From the NCBI GenBank assembly GCA_020881915.1, contig JAJFPB010000009.1:2542001-2606000 (forward strand): a stretch of 64,000 nt of DNA, read 5' to 3'. The notes beneath the pieces are model-generated. The model searched no databases. It was not told where the DNA came from and saw only the letters and a program-made list of their open reading frames with translations. The DNA comes from Paramyrothecium sp. XJ0827. Taxonomy: Eukaryota > Ascomycota > Sordariomycetes > Hypocreales > Stachybotryaceae. Below are positions 21,908 to 33,180 of this stretch, one piece after another. Position numbers and translations under genes: made by a program. How positions within the stretch are numbered: position 1 is the first letter of the stretch; the number at the start of each line of letters is the position of its first letter.

Positions 21908-22771
21908 ATTGTCACTATCTTGCCTGAAGGTACGCCAACAGAATCAGTTATAATCGGATAGCAGGAGAAGTGGCCGCAACTCGAAACCTTGAATCGGGGG
22001 TTGTCCCGTGTCAGAAGACCATCTGGTTGCCTAGATTGGAAAGCTGCATGATGGTCACAGCATTCTTTCAGTCAGAGATAAGAGACATAGCGTAGGCAGC
22101 AGGTTCCGAGGTTGCAGGTGATGCACTATCGGGTTCTGAAGCCGGTGCAGATAGATAGTGGTGCTGCTTACTTCCTGTTTATCTCGCCTCCTCATGCCGA
22201 TCTCCGTTGTCCCGATAGAGTCTTGGAAAGGCCGAGATCCTCGTTTACCCCAGCTGATCAAGATGCACGTCCAAGATAGTTCGGCTACATCACACTAGCG
22301 TCTGTTTCACCAAGAGGACCATGACCAAGTGAGATAAGCCTGATAGCGTAGCGGAAAGCTTATCATGCTTGGATGGTGTGGTGGTCAGAATCTGGGGAAG
22401 CCGGCAGATAATGCGGGGACGGCTCGCCAGCTCGGCTTTCCCGGTTGTTATCAGTTCCTGGCTTCATGCTAATTACGCACTAGACATGGTATGCCTCGTT
22501 CGACATTGAGACTATCGACAAGGACATTGATAAGGTGGTGTTCACTGTAGGATTTGAACCAAATATATTCTGCATCCGCATCCGAATAAGTGTCGAAATT
22601 AACATCGCATTATCAACAGTCCATTGTCTGTTTGTCTGGACGAGTTCACTCTTCCTTGCATTAAATCCATTTGAGCAAGGCTGCAGCTAATTTCAGGGTT
22701 GTGCTATGACACCGCACTGAAACCTGCACATTGCCCTAGAGCCATAATACAGCATATCTCTGCTCACCACA
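21908..22771. promoter_or_regulatory. Divergent promoter with eight GATA-type sites
   Basis: Between proline dehydrogenase (-) and permease (+). GATAA is found at 22077, 22333, 22407 and 22529; TTATC at 22179, 22360, 22448 and 22610. That is eight in 864 bp where about 1.7 would be expected at equal base use. CCGG occurs at 22142, 22401 and 22441. GATAA clusters are the usual basis for AreA/NIT2 nitrogen control of proline permease and oxidase genes. Binding is inferred. Confidence 0.55.
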
Positions 22772-24524
22772 ATGAGCGTCGACGACAAGAAGGATGAGCT
22801 GGGCGCTGAGGGCGCCTACAACACCGAAACCCGGAGCGACAGCTTCCAGGAGGGTGACAGTGCCGACAGCGGTGACCATCTGAAACGCCACCTCGGCAAC
22901 CGCCAGGTGCAGTTGATTGCCATCGGCGGTTCCATCGGCACTGCAACCTTCGTCAGCATTGCCAATGGCCTTGTAGCTGGAGGACCTGGCAGCCTGTTTC
23001 TTGCGTACACCATATACTCCACGGTCATGAGTCTCGTCAACAACTCCATGGCTGAGATGGCAGTCTTCCAACCAGTGACCGGCGCCTTCATCCGAATGGC
23101 GGGTAAATGGGTTGACGAGTCTCTGGGCTTCATGGCTGGTTGGAACTTCTTCATCTACGAAGCGATCTTGGTCCCATTCGAGATCTCGGCTCTGACTCTT
23201 GTTCTTTCATTTTGGCGCGACGATATCCCAGTAGCTGCCGTCGTTGCCGTTTGCATCGTCCTATACCTGTACGTTGTTACACTAGCAGGCTATTCAAGCA
23301 GCGGCTAATCTATTTAACAGGGCCATCAACATATTCGCTGTTAAGTGGTATGGTGAAGCCGAGTTCTGGCTTGCTTCGGGCAAGGTCTTTCTGCTCCTGA
23401 TCCTGTTCTCTTTCACCTTCATTACCATGATCGGAGGCAACCCCAAGGGAGATGCATACGGTTTCCGGTATTGGAAGAATCCTGGCTCCTTTGCCGAATT
23501 CATCACAACCGGAGCCCTTGGCCGTTTCGAGGGCTTTTTGGGTGCCTTGTGGAGCGCAGCGTTTACCATCGTGGGACCTGAATACGTGTCCATGATCTCG
23601 GGAGAGACCAAGCTTCCGCGACGATACTTGAAGAATGCCTTCAAGACAGCCTACGCTCGTTTCACCCTCTTCTTCGTCGGAAGCGCATTATGCGTTGGTA
23701 TCGTCATCCCTTACAATGACCCGACTTTGCTGGCGATCCTCTCTGGATCATCTGGTGGCGCAGGAACCGCTGCCGCGTCGCCCTATGTTATTGCAATGAA
23801 CAACTTGGGCATCAGCGTTCTTCCCCACGTTACCAATGCCCTTCTCGTCACGAGTATCTTCTCAGCTGGTAACGCTTATACGTACTGCGGAACTCGCAGT
23901 CTTTATGGTCTCGCTTTAGACGGAAGAGCCCCCAAGTTTCTCGCCAAGACCACCAAGTCCGGCGTACCGATTGCCTGTTTGCTCGTCATCATGGCGTTCC
24001 CATGCTTGGCCTTCCTGAATGTTTCCAGCAGCAGCGCCGAGGTTCTGACATGGTTTGTCAACCTGATTACCGCTGCACAAATCATCAACTACATTGTTAT
24101 TTGCATCACTTACATCTTCTTCTACCGCGCATGTCAAGTGCAAGGCCTGGATCGCAAATCTCTACCTTACTACGGATACTTCCAACCCTACTGTGCATGG
24201 ATCGGGGTGCTCTTTATGTCTGCAGTGGTCCTAACATACGGATACAGTGTATTCTTGCCTGGAAATTGGGACTTGAAAACGTTCTTCACCTACTACACTA
24301 TGTTGCTTGTTGCCCCTATTCTCTACTTCGGTTGGAAATTTACGCACCGCACCAAGTTTGTCAGGGCCGAGGAGGCCGATTTGTCTTGGATTGCACCAGC
24401 AATCGACGCGTATGAGGCTGCCTACGAGGGCGAGGTGACAGGTTTTTGGAGGGAGATTGTGCAAATGTTCTGGTTCTGGAGGAAGAAGAAGGGAAGCTCC
24501 GTCTCGCCCCCTAGCTGTGTGTGA
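22772..24524 (+). CDS. Proline-type amino acid permease (YAT family)
   Basis: Exons 22772-23268 and 23321-24524, 566 residues; the 52-nt intron (GTACGT...TAACAG) sits inside a membrane segment and joins LYL to AINIF. The hydrophilic acidic N-terminus is followed by about twelve hydrophobic segments. The APC/YAT signature is in TM1 (IGGSIGTATFVSIANGL), and TM3 and TM6 contain MAGWNFFIYEAILVP and VGPEYVSMISGE. The closest recognisable class is the fungal PrnB/INDA1-type proline and general amino acid permease; specificity was not tested. It is the entry step of the cluster, taking up the imino acid across the plasma membrane. It shares a GATA-rich promoter with proline dehydrogenase. Confidence 0.92.
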
Positions 24525-25083
24525 CTTATACAGTCATTTTAAGTGCATAAGGAGAAATGGTCTTGCCTGAGTGCACATCTAATCATTTCAGCTCCAAGCC
24601 TGTCTCAACGCAGCTTTTGTTGATATGTTAGGCCGCTAGTGATCACTACCGTCATAAGCAAAGCAATGTTCCGGCCTTCCTAAGCCCGAGGACTCATGCG
24701 ACACGTATCACGAGCCCTTCTAACTAAACACGCTGGTTTACGTCGGCTTCAACATCTGATCAATAAACGAACAGCTCTGCAAATCTCTTGCTACCACTGC
24801 ACGATCCTGAATCTCTACGGTTGACTATGAGCCTGGTTTGCCAGTCTTCAACTCTGTTCTCAACAACAGTGGTGTATTAGCACCTGAAGAATCTCCCACA
24901 AAACTCACTCTGCGGCGGGCCTCTGATTCAAGGGGCCGTCTAGAGGATGAAGATAAGACATATTTTTGTCCTGAATTTATCCAGCATCGATATGGTTCTA
25001 TCTAAATCTTGTGATACGATTGGTATCAAAGTACAACGCTTGGCTGCCTCATTTATGGGCGAACGAGTACAAGACAAAGATAT
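24525..25083. other. Convergent intergenic gap
   Basis: About 560 bp between the stops of the permease (+) and the CoA ligase (-). No gene or repeat recognised. Confidence 0.6.
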
Positions 25084-26824
25084 TTACAACTTGGCCCTGA
25101 CATCGTCACGCACAACAATGCCCTCGCTTCCTTTGGGTCTATTACGGAACTTGCGCCGCAAAATCTTTCCAGAAGGGCTCTTGGGTATCTCCTGCACAAT
25201 TTCAACCTCGCTGATCCACTTGGGCCTTGCTTTGTTCGCCTTGGAGAATTCAATGAGCGTTTGACCCGCCCGTACAGGGTCCGACTTGTGGGAGTCCACC
25301 AGCACCACAAAAGCCTTGGGTCTCTCGCCAGCGCGCTCGTCGGGGATGCCACACACCGCAACATCTTGGACGGCAGGGTGGCCCAGGAGAAGGTCCTCGA
25401 GCTCAGCTGGCGCGACGCCGACACCCTTGACCTTTATCAACTCCTTCAACCTGTCAGTGATGGACAGGAATCCTTCATCATCAAAGGAACCTATGTCTCC
25501 CGTATGCAAAAATCCGTCTTTGTCAAACGTCTCTGCTGTTGCTTTTGGGTTGTCTAGGTACCCCATCGTGACCTGTGGGCCTCTTGCCCATATCTCACCG
25601 GGTTCATTCACGCCGCACTCTCTACCAGTGTCAGGATCAATGACCTTGACTTCTGTCGATGCGACTACCGTCCCCACCTTGTGCGCATACTTGTAGGCGG
25701 TTTTGTCCGGAGGATGAGCAGTAATGCATGAGCTGGACTCCGTCATTCCATAACCCTGCTTGAAACCCGTTCCCGGGAATTGTTTTTCCAACAGCTTCGT
25801 GACTTCCTCGGACAATGGCGCTGCACCAGAGGAGAATCGTTCGACGTGTTTGAGGTCGAATTTCTTGACAAGACCTGGGTTGCGCACGAGGTGAATGATG
25901 ATGGGCGGCACAAGCAAAACGTCATTGATCTTGTAGTCCCCAACAGCCTTAAGAAGACCATCAAGAGTGAACTTTGTAAGTATGTAGGTATTGGTGTTGA
26001 GGTAGATGGGAAGGTGAAGTTGGTGGATTACGCCAGTGATGTGATAAAACGGCAGAGCCGCAAGCCCTTTTTCGTGCCTTTGTGATCTGATCAGCTCCAT
26101 CTGGAGGCACTGCGCGATGACGTTGGCATGAGAGATCATGACGGCCTTGGGCAGGCCTGTTGTACCACTGCTGAAGCCGAGGTATGCGCATGTCTCAATG
26201 TTCGTCCGGCCAGCTGGTAGTTGAAACGGCGGAACTTGCCCGGCTTCGCCATACGCACGGCCCGCTTCCAGTAGGTCTGGGAGACTTGTCTTTTTGCCTT
26301 GGGCGTCACGCTCCAGCAAAATGACGTTGTTCTTCGCGATGCCGGCATTTTCAGCCGCCGTGTAAGCCCTCTCCAGTCCTTCCTCGGTCGTGAAGAGGAA
26401 CTTCGCCTTGCTCAGTTTAAGGCTGTACGTGAGCTCCTCGATGCTGTAATCCGGGGACACTCCACAGGCAATGGCACCGACGCGCACAGCTGAGAGGTAC
26501 GCAATCGGGTACCAGATGGAGTTGCGGGAGAACACAATGGCAACGTCGCCCTCTGCTAGGCCATGTTTCTTCACCAGTGCCGTGGAGACGTAGGTTGTAT
26601 GACTCTTCACCTCATCGTAGCCAATATGTTCCTTGGTGATGGCATCGGTGAAGCCACGGATCTGCTGGCCAGCATACCGGACCAGCGGTGATGAGGGCGA
26701 GTCAAAGAGCCATGACCAGATTGGCTGGTCTTTCGGTACTGGCAAAATGTCAATGTCCACGCATGACCGAGGAGGGACTTGACAACTCACGGTTGATGTC
26801 TGGGCTTTTCGACGTGAAGATCAT
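25084..26824 (-). CDS. 4-coumarate-CoA-ligase-like acyl-activating enzyme, peroxisomal
   Basis: Exons 26824-26791 and 26738-25084, 562 residues. A tiny first exon (MIFTSKSPDIN) is joined by a 52-nt intron (GTGAGT...GCCAG) to LPKDQPIWSWLF, the normal start of this family. Using the Met at 26790 would give an unnatural N-terminus. ANL-superfamily motifs are present in order: YLGFSSGTTGLPKAV (P-loop), QGYGMTESS, GFLHTGDIG, DRLKELIKVKG and the catalytic Lys region IPKSPSGKILRR. The enzyme forms an acyl-AMP and then an acyl-CoA; aryl-propanoid, fatty or dicarboxylic acid substrates are all possible. The C-terminal Ala-Lys-Leu is a PTS1, suggesting peroxisomes. Its role relative to the imino-acid cluster is unknown; it may be an unrelated neighbour. 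Confidence 0.92.
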
Positions 26825-28912
26825 TCTTGCTGCTATGGACTGAAGGGATGATGACGAACTAATTATTGCAAGGGAGGAATTGGCCTAGGAGAAAAGGGAG
26901 CTGAAAAGCCGAGGCTGGGGATGCGGGGAACCTGGGGATAGCCGATCGAAATGTCCGTTGGCCCCCACGCAACGTAATAGGTACGTCGTTTCAAGAAGTG
27001 CCAGTGGATCTCGCTGTCTCGTCCCTCGGCAATTCCAAAAAAGGTGATGTGGGCGTTTGGCTTGCATCAGTCATCCGGCTCAATATCCGGCTTGCGTCTT
27101 GTCGTCTCGTGACTTGGCAAATGCTTTCTGCGGCTCGGACGGACGATGCCAAGACATCACCTGGGGCTGGTTGCGAGCCAACAAGGTGTGGCCACTTTGT
27201 AACATGGAATTTGCATTCAATCTCATTGACATTGGTTGCCATAGCAATTGAGAAGAATGCAACTCACGAGGCCAGCGAGTCGGAAAACGAAATCCTGGTA
27301 GGACTGTCAGTCAAGTGACTGATTTACTGAATACTTCCTAGGTTCTGGTCGTATGCATTCTCCTGCTTTACTGTTATTTCCGGATGTATTTTCAGCTATG
27401 TCACTTCTCATAGCGTCATGAGTCCACTCATTGACATTTGGAGTCCTTCGCTCCTCCGTAGACCTTTCTTCCCTGATTTGTAGATTGCTCGCCTCAAAAA
27501 CCTACTTCCAACCGTTTTGTGTCCGGCGATGGCTTTACCCTTTGTAGAGTTGCGTGGTGGGTCTGAGGGAATCGGCCTGTTGTGGCTATTCATCCATTTT
27601 AAGCAAGAGGCGCCAAATTGTCAAGTGCCGGCATTGGCACCAATTACTATGCTTCGATAATCACCACAAGCCCATAGGTTTGCAGAGTTTATCGAATGTG
27701 GATTAATTGTGCAGTCTCACTTGTCAGACGAACCCTTGTGTCCTCACAGACGGGTAAGGGGTATGCATAGTGAGTTTAGACGCCTCAATCATCGTCAGGC
27801 TCAACGCTTATGGACCTCAACTCTTCAGCATTTTCCACCACCAGTGGGACCAAAATTGGCCCTGCTGGTTCTATGAGGTTATCCCAAAGGCACATTAACT
27901 CATCCAAGGTAGGTAGAACACTTCTTCTTAATTACAGCAGCGATAATTATTACCACCAGGACAGAAGCTGATTTTTCAGTTGCCGCTGCACGCTCCCAAG
28001 ATTGATTGGCATTTTCCTGTACCACCAGTACCGCACCGGCCATTTAAAGAAACAGGAGCGATTGGTCGCACCACCGGGACGAATTCCCGTCACCAGTGAT
28101 CCAGAGTTCCGATTCAGGCAAGTCTGCGGGTTCAAGCACGAGCTATAGGGTAGCTAACTGAGAGGCATTTCCTTACCACTCAACCACAGTAGTAGAAATG
28201 CTATTCGCTGCTTGCCTTGAGAGATGATTAAGCAATCTTTAAATCATCCGCAGTGATGCCAATGAGCATAATATTTTCAGTATTTATCGGAAATGTTATG
28301 CGAGACGAGGTAGCTGCATGGGTTTGTGACAAGTACGGCCTAACGTTAATTGCCAAAGCGAGCAGTTGACCTCGAAATGCTGCCGGTTTCCATTTGTGTA
28401 CGGACTAATTAAGCTCTGACATACGTTTGGATATTTGCCTTCACTGGAGCTATTCGTCGATACTTCCCCTATTTGATTCCATCTACGCCATCATAAACCA
28501 AGTGCTCCAAATCACGGTTTTGATGAGTACATGACCTCTGGCTCAACCATCGCTCAGCCTCGCTCAGGCCAAACAAGCCACAGTTCAAGACTGAGCTCCC
28601 CCCCCGTCTATGGCGTATGTTGTAAGTGCATCTTTCCTTCCTGAGCGTTGTGAATCTTCCGTGGGCGCTTGCCGTGTTTGTTGACACTGCGGCGCCAGGA
28701 ATACGTAGAGTTTTGTCGAACCGAGCCCCAGAACATGGGCTCTGGTATCGCTTTATGGCTACGAAAGGTTCTAATGTAACGCTGCTTACCTAAGATTTTA
28801 TGACAGCCCTACCATCGATGCCTAATCGGAGTTGTTGGACAGTGACCACTGCATCGTTCATCGCACGCGTCGTTATACCTACCTTGAGCCTTTAGGGCGA
28901 TGCTCAATTATA
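26825..28912. other. Gene-poor stretch, 2.1 kb
   Basis: Between the divergent starts of the CoA ligase and the NLR. Only short open frames with no recognisable domain on either strand; no clear terminal repeats or transposase traces. It may hold regulatory DNA or a degraded element I cannot identify. Confidence 0.5.
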
Positions 28913-31900
28913 ATGGTCGAGGCCGACTCCAAGTGGTTACGTAATGTCTACCGACTGCGCGGCGTGCCATCTCAGGTGGAGACACTCGTAGATGTCGCCA
29001 AACTGCTTGTTTCGGTCCTGAAAGACGTGTCCATACATGATATAGACGTCAGATCCCTGGCAACAACTGTGGAGTGGGAGATCCCTCAAACGAAGATTGC
29101 GACACTCCAGTTTAGGTGCGTTCCGGAGCTTTTGAGTCTCTCCGAGGGTGTTTCAGAATGGAGCCTGTCGAGTCTATGCCCACACAGCGGCTTGCTTCTC
29201 GATTGTCACTTTCTTGGCTTCACTCCACTGAACGATGTAGACAGCTCTAAGCACACTGCCTGGTATGTCTGTTCGATGAAGGTGTTATCGCACGCCTTGG
29301 CCGATGGTGAACTGCCCGCTAATGAAGCTGCCAAGTTGTATTGCAATCTCGGGGCTTTCGAGCCATCCATTTGCTTCATGGCAGCCCCACGGTCCAGACA
29401 AGAGCTTTATGTGGATACGCGATGAAATGGTTAGCTATTTACCGCATGTCAGAGCTATTCTCTACGGCCATGATTCACGTCTCATCGATAGCACCTCAAA
29501 CCAAACAATCAGGGACATGAGCAGGGAGTTCATCGATTATCTTAGGATCGGAAATTTTAACTTGCCATCTGCGAAACCTCTTGTGTTCCTTGCCCACAGC
29601 CTCGGCGGTCTGATTCTGAAGGATGCAATGGTCCAGATTGCAGGGGCCGCCGACGTGAGTGACAGCAGCATACTCGAAAAGGTACGCGGCGCCATCATGT
29701 TTGGGGTTCCTAATCTGGGTATGGAGCAATCTCATCTTCTGGCTGTTGTTGACGGACAACCAAACGAGACTCTTGTCGAGGATCTCTCAAGAGGCTCGCA
29801 ATACCTTTCGCAATTAGACAAAGCCTTCTCCGGTATAACATTCGAGAGGGATATCAAGGTCTTCTGGGGCTATGAGACTGTTCTATCTCACACCGTTATT
29901 GTGAGTACTACTTTTTCAGCTTTCATGGGTCACATCTGATTACGGCACCGCAGCGGAGCCTAGACGGCACCAAGTGGATTCGAGACGGCCCTCCTGCACC
30001 GCTTGTCAATTCTCATTCAGCCACTTGTAGACTAGACCTGAAGCAACCCGATATGGTATTTCCCATTCAGGCAGATCATTCAGACATGGTTAAATTCAGC
30101 AAGAAAAACGCGCGTATCAAGATAATTTGCCAGAAATTGTCCCGAATTCTTTACCGAGAGCCTCTCGGCCGTACTGAGGGGGAGCCAAAAGCGTCAAGCG
30201 CTTCCCTGGTTCCCACTTGGGCATCTTCATCTCAGCATCAGGCGCACGAACAGCCAAAAAATGCTGAATCCGAAACTGAGTTACAGCAAAAAACTCTTCA
30301 AAGTACGACCCATTCGCGCTTGAAGCTTTACTTTCTGCTGCTATCATGATCTCTCCATGTTAACATTCATTTCTCTCGATAGGATTTCTGGACTCGATCA
30401 CTGTGCCAGATCTTGGCAGCCGCATTGACAAAATTGAAGATCGATACGAAGGAACACTGGAGTGGATCTTTGAGCAGAGAAACTTCACGGACTGGCTCCA
30501 GTACGGAAGTGGGATTTTTTGGATCAACGGGAAACCAGGCTCTGGAAAATCCACACTTATGAAGTTCATCGTGAAAGACTACCGGACACATCAGCTGCTA
30601 CACGACTGGAAACGCGGGGCCTTCGAGATACAAGCACACTTCTTCTTCAACTACCGTGGATCTCCCATTGAAAGGTCATTGGAGGGCGTACTTCGAAGTC
30701 TCATCACACAAATCATCTCCAAATATCCTCGATTACTGGATGATCTGATGCCCCACATCCATGCCAAAGCCGAGAAGGACGCAAATTGGATATGGTCTGT
30801 CATTGAGCTCGAAAGTCTCCTGAGGACAATGATATGCCAGACACAGCATTCCTTGGATCTTTGTTTATTTTTTGATGCTTTGGACGAGTTCCAAGGCCAT
30901 ATCAAGCTTATTAATAGGTTCCTGAGTGAGCTGCTTTCCATCTCTTCAGGTTCCTCAACGAGAGTCAAAATCTGCTTCTCTAGCAGGCCATGGGAAATTT
31001 TCCAAGAGAGCTTTTCTGAATACCCAAAGCTCTGTGTCCAGGACTTCACCACGACTGATATTCGAGACTACTGTGGTGGAATTATATCAACCGCCCAACC
31101 CCAAAATACGGCCCTCTATGACTTGATACCTGACATTGTCCATCGTGCCACGGGAGTATTCCTGTGGGTAAGATTGGTCGTGCTGGACCTTCTTCAAAGT
31201 ACGGCATCTCTTCAGCCAAACACGGTGACAGAACTGAAAACAATATTGGCTCAACTTCCCCAAGAGTTGGACGAATATTATGAGCAAATCATATCCCGGA
31301 TTCCAACTCATCATCGCAGGGAAGCATATGCACTTCTGGACCTGGTTGTGAGAGCCTCAGAGAGAAGTATACTGGAGTCTACACTAGAATACAATGTTGG
31401 GGCTGCGAGGGTAGCAGAATGCACCACATATCAGGATGCCTTGCGAATGCTCCAGACGGCTGCAAACATGAGTAGAAAAGACCAAGTGGCATTCATTGTT
31501 TCTCGCAGTGGCGGTCTACTGGAAGTATATCAAGCCAAAGATGGCCATCCCAAATTATCAGGAATACATGTGCAGGTTATGCATCAAACCGTTTTCGAAT
31601 TCGTTACTAGTCTTCGCTTCAAAGAGGTCGTTCTTGGGAATCTCTCGAAGGTCACATGGGAGAACGGCCACTCATTCCACGTCAAATACCTCATGGCCGC
31701 TTATGAGCCATCGCTGCAGCGACAATTCTCACCTGGCCTGAATAAGTTTTGGTCGAAGGGCATCAGCGATGGTCGGGAGCGAATGACAGTGTTTGATCAC
31801 GCTCGTTTGTCCGAGTTTACGAGCGGCCGAAGCCAGTGGGACTTCTTCCGCAGTGTTCCACATACTTTATACCGCGTCATATCGGAGGAAACAAACCCAC

Positions 31901-32709
31901 ATTTGCTAAGGCCCGCAGATTGCTTCTCATTTGATACATTTGTAGTGTTTGGTGGACTCACACTTTGCCTTCGGCGAATGGTGGCATTGCCAAGTTGGCC
32001 AAAAGCAGAAATCAACGATTTGATTTCTTGCTGCTACCAAGGCTTTCGTGTATTGAAAAGGACAGATGTCGTGGCAACAGTGAAAATACTGCTGGATAGT
32101 GGCAGCCACGATCTAGTTCCCGACCAAAACTTTCTTCCTACACTTTTCCATGACATATCGGAGGAGTGGTGGCGATCTCTCCGCAGCAAGATGCGATATT
32201 CACTCGTCCGAAAGGCTCAAGATTCACGCTTGCAGATCGCCATGTTGTTACTAAGCCTTGGTAAAACACCTCCCCTAGTATACAACACCACGCTGCTCCA
32301 TGAAGCACCTCTGGCGGCTGTGGTTAAGAAGCTGCTGGACCATGGTGTTGACCCGTCTATAAAGGATAAAGAAGGCTGGACAGCCTTGGACTCCCTACTA
32401 GCTGTGGAAGAGGTTACAAAAGAAACCTTAACGCAGAGACAAATCCTTTCACCAGAAGACCGTTTAATGCCGTCTTTCGGATGGAGAACTAAACTCCTAG
32501 GTTCAGACTCTCCTTGGCTCAAGGGATTTCCAGCCACACTCGAAGAGAGATACAATATGGTGTGCCTGATAAAAGAAGCAGGAGGGCAATTCTCGGGAAA
32601 AGTGCCGGACGAGACTTTATCTAGAGGCATAAAATTATTCAGATCCGCCGGTTATGATGTATCACAGCTAATAAAGCAATTGTCTTTCATAGAATCACGT
32701 ACTAGGTAG
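28913..32709 (+). CDS. NLR-like protein: alpha/beta-hydrolase + NACHT + ankyrin-like tail
   Basis: Exons 28913-29262, 29336-29900, 29954-30302 and 30383-32709; 3591 nt, 1196 residues. A short N-terminal region is followed by a serine-hydrolase domain of the kind found in fungal NLRs: ISGLSSHPFASW, FMWIRDEM, then LAHSLGGLILKDAM with nucleophile Ser205. The NACHT NTPase has Walker A GKPGSGKST (about 471-479), a Walker B region LFFDALDEF (about 585-591) and VKICFSSRPW. The C-terminal 250 residues include a degenerate ankyrin-like unit (LLDHGVDPSIKDKEGWTALD). Fungal proteins of this architecture act in heterokaryon incompatibility and other self/non-self recognition: the hydrolase is the effector, NACHT the oligomerising switch and the repeats the sensor. 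Here the repeat sensor is short. The role is inferred from domain order. Confidence 0.88.
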
Positions 32710-33180
32710 GAAAGTAGAAGAACCACAAATTTATTTTTATATTTAATACTAGTATTAAATAGAAGTGTGGGGTTTCTTATCTATTCCTCTCTGAACCTTT
32801 GAAGGCACGGATTTTTGGTTACATACCTCGACATTCATTAGGATTAAACCGAACATCTTTTGTAATAACGCCAGACAATTCAATTGGGCATTTGGAAGCT
32901 TGAATTGCACCTCGATAATATATGTGGCTGGTCCAATGCGTCAACTGAATAGAGACAATGGAATGAATTTGTTGGGCCCGAGTGCCTCGTATTACGATGT
33001 GCTGAAATCTGTCTCATTGCGGCTGACATCATTTCGTGCTAATTGAATTGAGACACGGCACAGGGGAGGATGGGTGGGGCCAGCGATCTCGGCGGCTCCG
33101 GGTTGAGTCTCGACGTGCAATTCTGGACATTGCACGAGTAAATCAGCATCAAACTCAACTTGACTCGAAAAGAAAAGACC
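32710..33180. other. Intergenic, contains an AT-rich palindrome
   Basis: About 470 bp between the NLR stop and the SDR start. A perfect palindrome with 11-base arms (TATTTAATACT and its complement, centre CTAG) lies at 32740-32761, about 30 bp after the NLR stop. Nothing else recognised. Confidence 0.6.
32740..32761. repeat. Perfect AT-rich palindrome downstream of NLR
   Basis: The two 11-base arms abut with no spacer around a central CTAG. In RNA a zero-loop palindrome folds less well than in DNA, so a 3'-end role is uncertain. It could also be a footprint of a TA-targeting transposon. Confidence 0.6.

Noticed and set aside
22540..22600. Possible tRNA T-arm (GGATTTGAACC, i.e. GGTTCAAATCC on the minus strand)
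   Set aside because: The flanking 5-bp T-stem does not pair and no D-arm, anticodon arm or acceptor stem could be found.
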